The notes under the pieces were generated by a model. That model did no database searches and was not told where the DNA came from. It saw nothing but the letters and a program-made list of their open reading frames with translations. Both the position numbers and the translations under genes were made by a program. A stretch of 64,000 nucleotides of DNA from Amycolatopsis tolypomycina. Lineage in GTDB: Bacteria > Actinomycetota > Actinomycetes > Mycobacteriales > Pseudonocardiaceae. The stretch spans positions 5,146,001 to 5,210,000 of the forward strand of contig NZ_FNSO01000004.1 of the NCBI RefSeq assembly GCF_900105945.1, read 5' to 3'. Shown here in pieces: positions 41,201 through 50,127 of the stretch; positions within the stretch are counted from its first letter, which is position 1; every line of letters starts with the position of its first letter.

Positions 41201-42643
41201 TCAGCGGCCGAACCGCAGCACGCCGTCGGCGAGGCGGTTGAACCGCATGTCCGCCAGGTCCAGCAGGTAGTTCTGGCGCATCATCCAGGGCCGTCGCCCA
41301 CCCTGCTTCGGCAGGTCGGCGGCGGCCCGCTTGATGTACCCCGACTGCAGGTCCACGATCGGCCGCGGCCGGCCCGCGCCCGCCGCCGACGTCGCGTCCG
41401 GTACGCAGAACGCGAACCCGCGCCGGTCCAGGTACGCCAGCAGGCGGCACACGTACTGCGACGCCAGGTCCGCTCGCAGCGTCCACGAGCTGTTCGTGTA
41501 CCCCACGCACCACGCCAGGTTGGGCACCCCGCCGAACATCGTGCCCTTGTACGCCCGCTGCTCGCCCGGCTCGATGTCGCGGCCGTCGACCGTCAGCGCG
41601 ATCCCGCCGAACGCCACCAGCCGGAGTCCCGTTGCCGTCACGATGACGTCCGCCGGCAACGCGCGGCCCGATTCCAGCGCCACGCCGGAGGAGGTGAACC
41701 GCGCGATCCGGTCGGTCACGATGTCCGCCCGGCCCGAACGCAACGCCCGGAACAGGTCCGCGTCCGGCACCAGGCACAGCCGCTGGTCCCACGGGTCGTA
41801 CGACGGCACGAAGTGCGGGTCGACCGGGATGGACGCCGGCAGCTGCGCCGCCACGCGCTTGCGCAGCACCAGCGACGTCCGGCGCGGCAGCCGCCGCATC
41901 AGCTGGAAGAACAGCGTGCCCATGACCACGTTCTTGCCGCGGACCAGCCGGTGCGCCGCCTTCTCCGGCAGCAGCGCCCGGAGCCGGTCGGCCAGCGCGT
42001 CCCGGCCCGGCCTCGCCACGACGTACGACGGCGACCGCTGCAGCATCGTCACGTGCGAAGCGCGCGAGGCGAGCGCCGGGACCAGCGTCACGGCCGTCGC
42101 GCCGCTGCCGATCACCACGACCCGCTTGTCCGTGTGGTCCAGCGAATCCGGCCAGTGCTGCGGGTGCACGATCTCGCCGCCGAACTCCTCCCGGCCGGGG
42201 AAGTCGACGACGTGCCCCGAGTCGTACGAGTAGTAACCGCTGCACAGGTACAGGAAGCGGCAGGTGAACGTGGCGCCGTGCGCGGTCGAAACGGTCCAGC
42301 GCGCGTCCGGCGTCGACCACGACGCCCGCGTCACCCGGTGGCCGAAGCGGATGTGCTCGGTGACCCCGAAGGACGACGCCGTCGAGCGGATGTAGCTGAG
42401 GATCGCCGGGCCGTCGGCGATCGCCTTCGGGTCCTTCCACGGCCGAAACGGGTAACCGAGGGTGAACATGTCCGAATCCGACCGGATGCCCGGGTACCGG
42501 AAGAGGTCCCAGGTGCCGCCGATCGTGTCACGCGCTTCCAGCACGGCGTACGTCTTGCCCGGCAACCGCTCCTGCAGCCGGCAGGCCGCGCCGATGCCGG
42601 ACAGGCCGGCGCCCACGATCAGGACGTCCACGTGCTCGGTCAT
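41201..42643 (-). CDS. ethA: EthA-like flavin-containing Baeyer-Villiger monooxygenase
   Basis: A 480-residue flavoprotein very close in layout to mycobacterial EthA. The FAD site is VLIVGAGLSGIGAACRLQER; GGTWDLFRYPGIRSDSDMFT follows; the Baeyer-Villiger-type fingerprint region is near FPGREEFGGEIVHPQHWPDS, and the NADPH site is VVVIGSGATAVTLVPALA. EthA oxidises ketones to esters and activates thioamide drugs. The ending QGGRRPWMMRQNYLLDL also matches. A TAGGCT element 6 bases before the ATG (42650-42655) indicates leaderless transcription. No EthR-like repressor adjoins. Confidence 0.9.
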   Translation of the reverse strand: MTEHVDVLIVGAGLSGIGAACRLQERLPGKTYAVLEARDTIGGTWDLFRYPGIRSDSDMFTLGYPFRPWKDPKAIADGPAILSYIRSTASSFGVTEHIRFGHRVTRASWSTPDARWTVSTAHGATFTCRFLYLCSGYYSYDSGHVVDFPGREEFGGEIVHPQHWPDSLDHTDKRVVVIGSGATAVTLVPALASRASHVTMLQRSPSYVVARPGRDALADRLRALLPEKAAHRLVRGKNVVMGTLFFQLMRRLPRRTSLVLRKRVAAQLPASIPVDPHFVPSYDPWDQRLCLVPDADLFRALRSGRADIVTDRIARFTSSGVALESGRALPADVIVTATGLRLVAFGGIALTVDGRDIEPGEQRAYKGTMFGGVPNLAWCVGYTNSSWTLRADLASQYVCRLLAYLDRRGFAFCVPDATSAAGAGRPRPIVDLQSGYIKRAAADLPKQGGRRPWMMRQNYLLDLADMRFNRLADGVLRFGR

Positions 42644-42708
42644 GCCGGCAGCCTACGAGGTGGGGACCCCGCCGGACCGGGTCGGGGCACCGGCCCGGCG
42701 GGGAGGTC

Positions 42709-45090
42709 TCACACCAGGACGACCTTCGTCGCGCCGAAGGTGCCCGCCATCGGCACCACGACGGCGCGACCACGCACCGTCACCGTGACGCTGTCCTGCA
42801 GCTGCGTCGGATCCGCCACCGCGAGCTGGGTCCGGGCCCCGCAGCGCCCGATCGCCACCGACGCCGGCCCGGACACGGTCAGCTCGCCGGCCGAGCCGGC
42901 CGCGAAGAAGTTCGCGAGCACCGTGCCGCCCACCCGGATGGCCTGCACCACCGAGGTGTTCGCCAGCACGCGCCACGATCGGGACGCTGTGAGCGTGTCG
43001 ATCACCGACGCCCCCGGCAGCACCGCGTACGCGTACTTCGCGTCCGTCGGCTTCACGCCGTGTTCCAGGACGAGCTTCTGGTACCGGCGCGTGTTCGGCG
43101 TCGTCGTGCCCTTGGTGTTGGCGCCCGTGTCGATGTCGCGCCACGCGCCGGTCCGGTCTTCGCGCAGTGCCGTCACCGAAGCGTCGTCGAGGAGCAGGTA
43201 CCCGCCGACGTTCTCCAGGTGCACCCAGCGCGGCCGCCGCAGCGCCGAGCTCTTCCCGAGCTCGGTCGCGACGCGCCGGCCGTCGGCCAGCAGCGCGCCG
43301 CGGCCGCCCTCGCCGAGGTTGCGGTTTTCGATCGTGGTGCGGACCGCGGACGGGGACGTGCTGGTGATCCCGGCGCCGAGGCAGACGATCCCGTCCGGGG
43401 TGAAGAACCACGACTTCTTCGCGACCAGCGAGCCGTCCCAGTTCGTGAAGCCGAAGGCGTGGGCGCCGTGCCGGGCGTCCCACCGGACGCCGCCGGTGTG
43501 CGCGTTCGGGCCCACCGGGACCCCGCCGAACCTGGGGTCGACCGGGCCGTCGTGCTCGGTCGTGCCCGGCAGCAGCAGCGGGTCGACCGTCGGCCAGTAG
43601 GCGTCGGTGTAGTGGCCCTTGGCGTTCGGCAGGAACGTGTAGAGCACGCCGTCGCCGACGTGGTAGCCCTTGAGGTTCTGGCCGTTGATGGCTTCGTAGC
43701 GCGAGATCCGCGTCGAGCTGACGCCGAGCGAGGCCGACCAGCCGTCGGTGACGTGGACCAGCCTGTCCTGCTGGCCGAAGATCCGGTGCGTCGCCTCGAC
43801 CCGCGCCGGGCGCGCGCCGGCGGCCAGCATGTCCTGCGCGAACTCGATGCCCGGCGTCGCCACCAGGTCGGGGCCGGGCGCGAACCGCTCCGGGTCCGGG
43901 ATCTTCAGGAACGGCGCGTACTCGCCTTCCTTGATCCACTTCGCGGCGAGGGCGTTCAGGTCGGTCTTCGTCCTGCCCGACGCCGTCCGGGCGAGCACCA
44001 GCGTGGCGACGGTGAGCTGGTGGCCGATGTCGTGGCCGGTCTCCCCCTGCCGCGAGAGCATCCGCCCGCGCACCGGCTCCATCAGCGCGCCCGCGTAGAC
44101 GAAGGGCGCGAAGCTGTCCGCGACGAGCGCGTAGATCTTGTCCTTCAACGGCTGCGGGAGCGCGTATTCGGTGCCCTGCGTGACGTGGATGGCGCCGGCG
44201 AGCGCGCTGAGCAGCACGATGCCGTAGTGGCCGGGGTACGGGATCGTGTCGTGCTGGATGAACGAGCCGTCGACGTGGAAGCCGTCACCTGCCGCGCGGT
44301 CCAGTTTCGCGACGACGCTCGCCGCGCCCCCGCCCGCGACGTCGGTGAGCGCGTCGATGCCGGTCTTGATCCACGCCGTGTCGCCGAGCATCGCGCCCGC
44401 GACGATCGAGATGAGCGCCTTGTCCGCGCGGTTGGCGCCGGTTTCGACGACCGACGGGTTGTTCGCGCGCAGGTTCGGGTTGCCGACGAACCGCTTGACC
44501 GGCTTGAGGTACCGCGCGAGCTGCTCGGCGGTCAGTTCGTCCGCGACGACCGACAGCGTGTGCAGCAGGTAGTACGGGATGCCGATTTCGTAGGTGTACC
44601 AGTTGCCGATTTCGCCGACGTTTTCGTTGTACTGGCTGGCGTAGAGGAGTTCCAGCGCGGCCTTGATGCGATCGAGCACGATCGGGTCGCCGGACAGTGC
44701 ACTGCCCGGCGTCCCCCAGTCGACGGCGATCGCCCGCAGCCGCGCGTACATCGACGTCGTGTAGTCACTGCCCGGGCCGAGCGGCAGATCAGTCCACAGT
44801 GGAGCCCCGCCCCCGGCCACGGACAGGGTCGAGTTGTAGGCCTTGGCGACGCGGCCGAGGTTGACGAGTGCCTCGGCCCGTTCCGGCGACGGCCGGTTGA
44901 TCCCGGTCTGCAACTGCCGATAGGCGGCGACGATCGGCGCGGTCGCGGCGGTTTTTGTGGCTGTGGCTGTGGCTGCGGCTGCGGCTGCGGGTGCGGGTGC
45001 GGCCGCGGCGAAGGCCGGGCGGGTCAGGAGCACGGTGGAAGCGGCCGCCAGGGCACCACCGCGCAGGGCGTTTCTCCGGTTCACGGGCAT
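42709..45090 (-). CDS. Tat-exported polysaccharide lyase family 8
   Basis: A 793-residue lyase of the hyaluronate/chondroitin/xanthan lyase family. A twin-arginine signal (PVNRRNALRGGALAAAS) is followed by a low-complexity Ala/Thr/Pro segment coded by repeated hexamers (about 44957-45002). The alpha/alpha toroid contains GNWYTYEIGIPYYLLHTLSV, the Asn region NNPSVVETGANRADKAL, the His/Tyr region FIQHDTIPYPGHYGI and the Arg of RGRMLSRQGETGHD. Beta-sandwich domains complete it. PL8 enzymes cleave uronic-acid polysaccharides by beta-elimination. It sits next to the uronate oxidation operon and shares its orientation. Confidence 0.9.
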   Translation of the reverse strand: MPVNRRNALRGGALAAASTVLLTRPAFAAAAPAPAAAAAATATATKTAATAPIVAAYRQLQTGINRPSPERAEALVNLGRVAKAYNSTLSVAGGGAPLWTDLPLGPGSDYTTSMYARLRAIAVDWGTPGSALSGDPIVLDRIKAALELLYASQYNENVGEIGNWYTYEIGIPYYLLHTLSVVADELTAEQLARYLKPVKRFVGNPNLRANNPSVVETGANRADKALISIVAGAMLGDTAWIKTGIDALTDVAGGGAASVVAKLDRAAGDGFHVDGSFIQHDTIPYPGHYGIVLLSALAGAIHVTQGTEYALPQPLKDKIYALVADSFAPFVYAGALMEPVRGRMLSRQGETGHDIGHQLTVATLVLARTASGRTKTDLNALAAKWIKEGEYAPFLKIPDPERFAPGPDLVATPGIEFAQDMLAAGARPARVEATHRIFGQQDRLVHVTDGWSASLGVSSTRISRYEAINGQNLKGYHVGDGVLYTFLPNAKGHYTDAYWPTVDPLLLPGTTEHDGPVDPRFGGVPVGPNAHTGGVRWDARHGAHAFGFTNWDGSLVAKKSWFFTPDGIVCLGAGITSTSPSAVRTTIENRNLGEGGRGALLADGRRVATELGKSSALRRPRWVHLENVGGYLLLDDASVTALREDRTGAWRDIDTGANTKGTTTPNTRRYQKLVLEHGVKPTDAKYAYAVLPGASVIDTLTASRSWRVLANTSVVQAIRVGGTVLANFFAAGSAGELTVSGPASVAIGRCGARTQLAVADPTQLQDSVTVTVRGRAVVVPMAGTFGATKVVLV

Positions 45091-45166
45091 GACAATGCCT
45101 CCCAGGATCAAGACATCCTTGGCTTGCGGGGAACGGAATTCAGTTGTGCGGCGGCGGATTCGTTTT

Positions 45167-45246
45167 CCGGAGGTCACCTTCGGGAAAGCTGGTGGCCCTG
45201 TGGGTGACCTCCGGAGCTCTCGGCACCGGAAACTGTCGGTGCCGAG
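45167..45246. terminator. Two hairpins between uronate operon and PL8 gene
   Basis: CCGGAGGTCACC (45167-45178) pairs with its complement at 45203-45214 across 24 bases, and CTCGGCACCG (45219-45228) pairs perfectly with CGGTGCCGAG (45237-45246) across an 8-base loop. They lie 32 bases after the aldehyde dehydrogenase stop on the minus strand, so the second hairpin is the likely operon terminator; the first may regulate PL8 expression. Confidence 0.65.
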
Positions 45247-45278
45247 CGATAGAGTGGAACCGGGGGCGCCCCCGCGGG

Positions 45279-46733
45279 TCAGCGGGAGCCGTCGGTGCGG
45301 CGGGGCAGTTGCCAGGGGTTGGCCTCCTGCAGGGGTTCGGGCAGCAACGCGTCCGGGAAGCCCTGCCAGGCGATCGGGCGCAGGAACCGCTCGATCGCCG
45401 CCGTGCCGACCGATGTCGTCGTCGGGGCCGTTGTGGCCGGGTACGGGCCGCCGTGCTGCTGGGCCCAGCTCACCGTCACTCCGGTGGGCCAGTCGTTCCA
45501 CAGCAGCCGACCGGCGATGCGGGCCAGTGACGGCAGCACCGGCCGGAGCCAGTCCACATCGGACTCCTCGCCGTGGATCGTGGCGGTGAGCCCCGGTTCG
45601 ATCACCTCCAGCAGGCGCAGCAGCTCCGCCTGGTCGGCGTACGTGACGATCAGCGACGCCGGCCCGAAGCACTCCTCGTGCACCGTGGCGCCGCCCTCGA
45701 GGAACTGCTTGCCGGTCGTGGCCAGCAGTGTCGGGGAGAACGCCGGCGCGGACGAAGGAGACGAAGACACGACCTCGACGCCCGGGACCTCTTGCAGCTC
45801 GGACAACCGGGACGAAAACCCGGAGGCGATCCGGTCGTTCAGCATCGGCTGCGCCGGCGCCCCGTCGAGGGCCGCGCGCAACGCGTCCGTCAGGCCGTGG
45901 TCCTCCGGGAGAAACAGCAGGCCCGGCTTGGTGCAGAACTGGCCGGCTCCGAGGGTGAACGACGCGGCGTAGCCCTTCGCCACGGCCTCCCCGCGCGCGG
46001 CCACCGCGGCCTCCGTCACCACGACCGGGTTGACACTGCCCAGCTCGCCGTAGAACGGGATCGGCCGCGGCCGCGCCGCCGCGATGTCGAACAGGGCCCG
46101 CCCGCCGGGGATCGAGCCGGTGAACGACGCCGCCGCGATCCGCGGGTCCTTGAGCGCCGTGACGCCCTCGTCCTGGCCGAAGATCACGTTGAACAGCGCG
46201 GCCGGCGCACCGGCCTTGATCAGCGCCTCCCGCACGATCGAGCCGGTCTGCGCCGAGAGCTCCGGGTGCCCGGGGTGGGCCTTGAGGACCACCGGGCAGC
46301 CCGCGGCCAGCGCGGACGCCGTGTCGCCACCCGCGACGCTGAACGCGAACGGGAAGTTGCCGGCCGCGAACACCAGCACGGGCCCGATCGCGGTCTTGAC
46401 GCGGCGGATGTCCGGACGCGGGCCCATCGGCCAGTCCGGGTCGGCGTGGTCGACCGTCGCGCCGAGGTACTCACCGTCGGCGAGGACCTCGGCGAACAGG
46501 CGCAGCTGGAACGTCGTGCGCTTCAGCTCGCCGGCCAGCCGCGGCGACTCCGGCAGGTGCGTCTCGGCGTGCGCCAGCGGGACCAGCTCGTCCGCGGCGG
46601 CGTCGAGGGCGTCGGCGACGGCGGTCAGCCAGCCGGCGCGTTCGGCCGGGGTCGCCTCGGCGGCGGGGCGGGCCGCGTCGGCGGCTCCCGCCAGGATCTT
46701 CTCGAGCGTGGCGGCGTCGGTGGCCTGGCTCAT
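45279..46733 (-). CDS. 2-oxoglutarate semialdehyde dehydrogenase (aldehyde dehydrogenase, NADP+)
   Basis: A 484-residue aldehyde dehydrogenase. The catalytic cysteine is in SFTLGAGQFCTKPGLLFLPE, the general-base glutamate in IPFYGELGSVNPVVV, and the cofactor region is VFAAGNFPFAFSVAGGDTAS. The FPFAFSVAGGDTA signature marks the KGSADH group that oxidises 2-oxoglutarate semialdehyde to 2-oxoglutarate. This is the last step of the oxidative uronate/glucarate route whose other enzymes are upstream in the same operon. A hairpin pair follows the gene. Confidence 0.9.
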   Translation of the reverse strand: MSQATDAATLEKILAGAADAARPAAEATPAERAGWLTAVADALDAAADELVPLAHAETHLPESPRLAGELKRTTFQLRLFAEVLADGEYLGATVDHADPDWPMGPRPDIRRVKTAIGPVLVFAAGNFPFAFSVAGGDTASALAAGCPVVLKAHPGHPELSAQTGSIVREALIKAGAPAALFNVIFGQDEGVTALKDPRIAAASFTGSIPGGRALFDIAAARPRPIPFYGELGSVNPVVVTEAAVAARGEAVAKGYAASFTLGAGQFCTKPGLLFLPEDHGLTDALRAALDGAPAQPMLNDRIASGFSSRLSELQEVPGVEVVSSSPSSAPAFSPTLLATTGKQFLEGGATVHEECFGPASLIVTYADQAELLRLLEVIEPGLTATIHGEESDVDWLRPVLPSLARIAGRLLWNDWPTGVTVSWAQQHGGPYPATTAPTTTSVGTAAIERFLRPIAWQGFPDALLPEPLQEANPWQLPRRTDGSR

Positions 46734-46748
46734 CGGGGGAACAGCTCC

Positions 46749-47879
46749 TCAGTTGTCATGGGCGGCGGCGGTGGCCGTTTCCAGGTCGCCCCAGCGACCC
46801 GGACCGGCCAGGCCGAGGTGGTACAGGTGCAGCTCGGCGGCACCCGCCTTGGCCAGCTCGCCGACGTACCCGGCGATGTCCGGCACCGGCGCGGCGGCGA
46901 CCGCCGTGATGTAACTCGCGATCGCCACGCGTTCGGGCAGGGCGTCCCGGGCCGCCGCGACGGCCTCGGCTCCCGTGGCGGGGGCCCACCCGAACAATAC
47001 GACCGCGTCGACGTCGTCGGGTGCCGACGGCGTCAGCCCGGGCAGCGCGCCGGTGACCCACGGGTCGAGCGCGCCGTGCAGCACGGCCCGGGTGCCCGGC
47101 GGCAGCGTGGCCAAAACCGCGGCTCGCAACGCGTCGGTGGCGACCTGGCGGACCCGCAACAGCATCGAGGTCAACGAAGGCGGCAAGCCGTCGGCCGTCA
47201 CCCCGAGGTCACCGGTGGCGATCAGCCGCCGCACCTCGTTGGCCAGCTGGGCCCGGACGGTGTCCGCGTCGACGTCCCAGGCCGCGGCGCAGGCGTCGCA
47301 GCAGCAGATCGACAGCAGCCGGGCCACCGCGGGCGCCCACACGCCGTCGGTCTTCTCGTGCTGGTGCTGGTGCACCGCGCCGAGCGGCCCGCAGGCCTCG
47401 AGGATCACCGACGACAGCTCCAGCCCGGCGACAGCCCCCGCGGTCACCGCAGCGGCGTACTCGCGCACAGCGGGCTGAGAAGGGCACAGCGCCCACGGGT
47501 AGGCCTCGCCGAAGCAGTTCCGCACGACGACGTCCGGGTGCTCGTAGCCGAGCTGCGAGTTGTGGGTCAGCACGATCCACGCGGCGGCCGGGACCCCGGC
47601 CTCGTTCAGCAGCCGGACGGCATCACCCCCGGAGTCCTCCGAAATCACCCAGTCCGGAGTGGACGGACGCAGCGCACCCCACGCCGCCGGAAGCACCGGC
47701 CGGTAGAACGCCGCGTGCCGCGCGACCACGGCGGTCGTCGACGCCGACCACGGTGTCGCCGCACGGGCGCTGTGGTAGGACAGCGCCACGGCCACCTCGT
47801 CGACGCCGAGCGCCTGAACCCGGGGAACGAACCCGGCCTCCAGGACGTCCCAGGGGTAGGCGTATCCGGTCACCTTCAC
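46749..47879 (-). CDS. Unknown protein in uronate operon, TIM-barrel-like
   Basis: A 376-residue cytoplasmic protein, Ala-rich. It opens MKVTGYAYPWDVLEAGFVPR, contains LNEAGVPAAAWIVLTHNSQL, FGEAYPWALCPSQPAVREYA, ILEACGPLGAVHQHQHEKTD and a CCCDAC cluster near 196-201, and ends as alternating helices and strands. The layout recalls a (beta/alpha)8 barrel such as glycosidase-like or epimerase-like proteins; no family is certain. Conserved His/Glu/Cys residues suggest an enzyme. It lies 4 bases downstream of glucarate dehydratase and 15 bases upstream of the aldehyde dehydrogenase, so it very probably serves uronate catabolism. Confidence 0.75.
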   Translation of the reverse strand: MKVTGYAYPWDVLEAGFVPRVQALGVDEVAVALSYHSARAATPWSASTTAVVARHAAFYRPVLPAAWGALRPSTPDWVISEDSGGDAVRLLNEAGVPAAAWIVLTHNSQLGYEHPDVVVRNCFGEAYPWALCPSQPAVREYAAAVTAGAVAGLELSSVILEACGPLGAVHQHQHEKTDGVWAPAVARLLSICCCDACAAAWDVDADTVRAQLANEVRRLIATGDLGVTADGLPPSLTSMLLRVRQVATDALRAAVLATLPPGTRAVLHGALDPWVTGALPGLTPSAPDDVDAVVLFGWAPATGAEAVAAARDALPERVAIASYITAVAAAPVPDIAGYVGELAKAGAAELHLYHLGLAGPGRWGDLETATAAAHDN

Positions 47880-47883
47880 CCGC

Positions 47884-49140
47884 TCACCACCTCGCCGTGT
47901 TCGGCTCGAACCCCGGCACGAAGTTCCGCATGTACGTCACGTCGTCCCGCTTCTTCAGTCCACATCGGACGTAGTTCTCGTGCAGGCGGGCCAGCGCGTC
48001 CTCGTCGAGGGTGATCCCGAGGCCCGGGGTCGCCGGCACCGCGACGGCCCCCTCGCGGAACTCCAGCACGCCCGGCTCGATGACGTCCTCGACCTTCCAC
48101 GGCCAGTGCGTGTCGCAGGCGTAGGTCAGGTGCGGCGTGGCCGCGGCGACCTGCACCATCGCGGCCAGGCTGATCCCGAGGTGGCTGTTGGAGTGCATCG
48201 ACAGGCCGACGCCGAAGCTCTCGCACGTCACCGACAACGCCTGCGTCGCCCGCAGGCCGCCCCAGAAGTGGTGGTCCGACAGCAGCACGCCGATCGCCCG
48301 CGCCCGGAAGCCCGGCTCGACGTCACCGAAGTTGACCACGCACATGTTGGTGGCCAGCGGCATCGACGCCTCGGCGGCGACCTGTGCCATGCCGTCGATG
48401 CCCGGCGTCGGGTCTTCGAGGTACTCCAGGACACCGTCGAGCTCACGGGCGACGCGGATGCCCGTCTCGACCGTCCAGGCGCCGTTCGGGTCGATCCGCA
48501 GCGGGTGCCCGGGGAACGCCTCGGCCAGCGCGCGGATCCCGTCGATCTCCTGCGCGGGCTCGAACACCCCGCCCTTCAGCTTGATCGACTTGAACCCGTA
48601 CTCGCCGGCCATCCGCTTCGCCGACCCGACCAGCGTCTCCGGCGTGGTGATCTCGCCCCAGGAGTCCTCGCGGCCGTCGGCGTGCTTGCCGTACTTGTAG
48701 AACAGGTAGGCGGAGAACTCGACGGCGTCGCGCGCCCTGCCGCCGAGCAGGTCGGTCACCGGACGGCCCAGGTAGTGCCCCTGCGCGTCCAGGCAGGCGA
48801 CCTCGAACAGCGAGTACACGCTGCCGATGGTCTTGCGGATGGAGAACCCGCCGATCAGGCCGTGCGCGTCGGTCAGCACGGTGTCCGACAGCGCCTCCGC
48901 GACCAGCCGCTGCAGGCCGGGCAGGTCGAACACGTCGTGGCCGCGCAGCCGCGGCAGCACCTTGCGCACCTCGCCGAGGAACGCCTCGTCGCCGTAGGAC
49001 TCGCCGAGCCCGACGACGCCGTCCTCGCACTTGACCTGGACGACGCTGCGCAGCGCGAACGGCTCGTGCACGCCCATGACGTTGAGCAGTGGCGGGTCCG
49101 CGAACGCGACCGGGGTCAGCACCACGTCGAGGATCTGCAT
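47884..49140 (-). CDS. gudD: Glucarate dehydratase (enolase superfamily)
   Basis: A 418-residue enolase-superfamily dehydratase. Diagnostic pieces are the KxK base in GFKSIKLKGGVFEP, the metal ligand in PLRIDPNGAWTVET, the EYLEDPTPGIDGMA strand, NMCVVNFGDVEPGF, and the His-Asp side in SMHSNSHLGISLAAMVQVAA with ACDTHWPW. It removes water from glucarate (and often galactarate-related epimers) to give 5-dehydro-4-deoxyglucarate. The ATG overlaps the stop of the next upstream gene (ATGA), so it is coupled to the enzyme acting on its product. Confidence 0.95.
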   Translation of the reverse strand: MQILDVVLTPVAFADPPLLNVMGVHEPFALRSVVQVKCEDGVVGLGESYGDEAFLGEVRKVLPRLRGHDVFDLPGLQRLVAEALSDTVLTDAHGLIGGFSIRKTIGSVYSLFEVACLDAQGHYLGRPVTDLLGGRARDAVEFSAYLFYKYGKHADGREDSWGEITTPETLVGSAKRMAGEYGFKSIKLKGGVFEPAQEIDGIRALAEAFPGHPLRIDPNGAWTVETGIRVARELDGVLEYLEDPTPGIDGMAQVAAEASMPLATNMCVVNFGDVEPGFRARAIGVLLSDHHFWGGLRATQALSVTCESFGVGLSMHSNSHLGISLAAMVQVAAATPHLTYACDTHWPWKVEDVIEPGVLEFREGAVAVPATPGLGITLDEDALARLHENYVRCGLKKRDDVTYMRNFVPGFEPNTARW

Positions 49141-50075
49141 CAGCCGAGCCCCTTCAGCGTCACGAAGCCGTCCTCGACGACCTTCTCCAGCCGGCGGATC
49201 TGCTCCGGGGTCGGCTCGACCAGCGGCGGCCGGACCGGGCCGACCTTGTCGCCGCGCAGCCGGGCGGCCGCCTTCACCAGCGAGACGGCGAAGCCGGGCG
49301 TCTCGTCCCGCAACGCCACCAGCGGCAGGTAGAAGCCGGTGAGCAGGGCGTCCATCACCCGCGTGTCGCCCTCGCCGAGCGCGCGGTGGAAGCGGTGCGC
49401 GATCTCCGGGGCGAAGCAGTGCACGGCCGAGGAGTACCGGGCGACCCCGATCGCCGCGTACGCCTTGGCCGAGACCTCCGCGGTCGGCAACCCGTTGAAG
49501 AACAGGAAGTTCCGTGCCCGCTCGGTGTCTTGCGACCGGATCGTGGTGACGATCCGGGTCATGCACTCGACGTCGCCGTAGCCGTCCTTGAGGCCGACGA
49601 CCGACGGGATGTCGAGCAGCGCGGCCGCGGCCGGCGCGGTGAACACGCCGGTGCCGCGGTGGTAGACGATGACCGGCACCGTCGAGTCGCCGACGGCGTA
49701 CCGGACGAAATCGACCAGCCCCGAAGACGGCCCGGTCACCAGGTACGGCGGTAGCAGCAGGACGCCGTCCGCGCCCGCCGCCTGTGCCGCCGCGATCCCG
49801 GCCCGCGCCGACGCCGCGCCGCCCCCGGCGCCCACCCAGACCGGAACGCGGCCGGCGGCCACCTCCCGGGCCCGGGTGAGCACCGAGGTGACCTCGGCGG
49901 GCGAGAGCGAGCTGAACTCGCCGGTGCCGCACGCGACGAACAGCGCACCGGCGCCCGCCGCGATGTGGCTCTCCACGTTCTCCGCGAGCGCGTCGAGGTT
50001 GACCTCGAGGTCCTCGGTGAACGGGGTGAGGGGGAACGCCAGCAGGCCGTCCAGCTCGATCTCGTTCTGTGCCAT
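49140..50075 (-). CDS. kdgD: 5-dehydro-4-deoxyglucarate dehydratase
   Basis: A 311-residue DHDPS-family aldolase/dehydratase. The Schiff-base lysine is in VVGLKDGYGDVECM, the tyrosine in VPVIVYHRGTGVF, and LLAFPLTPFTEDLEVNLDAL, GTGEFSSLSPAEV and DETPGFAVSLVKAAARL are typical of KdgD. It converts 5-dehydro-4-deoxyglucarate to 2-oxoglutarate semialdehyde with loss of water and CO2. Second gene of the operon after the symporter; a 52-base gap precedes it. Confidence 0.95.
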   Translation of the reverse strand: MAQNEIELDGLLAFPLTPFTEDLEVNLDALAENVESHIAAGAGALFVACGTGEFSSLSPAEVTSVLTRAREVAAGRVPVWVGAGGGAASARAGIAAAQAAGADGVLLLPPYLVTGPSSGLVDFVRYAVGDSTVPVIVYHRGTGVFTAPAAAALLDIPSVVGLKDGYGDVECMTRIVTTIRSQDTERARNFLFFNGLPTAEVSAKAYAAIGVARYSSAVHCFAPEIAHRFHRALGEGDTRVMDALLTGFYLPLVALRDETPGFAVSLVKAAARLRGDKVGPVRPPLVEPTPEQIRRLEKVVEDGFVTLKGLG

Positions 50076-50127
50076 CTGTTTTCTGCTCTCTCGTCCTTAT
50101 TCGGGTTCGGCCGGGTGAGGCCTCTCG

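Noticed and set aside
44957-45002. Hexamer microsatellite in the PL8 gene as a phase-variation switch
   Set aside because: The unit is six bases, so length changes keep the frame and only alter the Ala/Thr/Pro linker.
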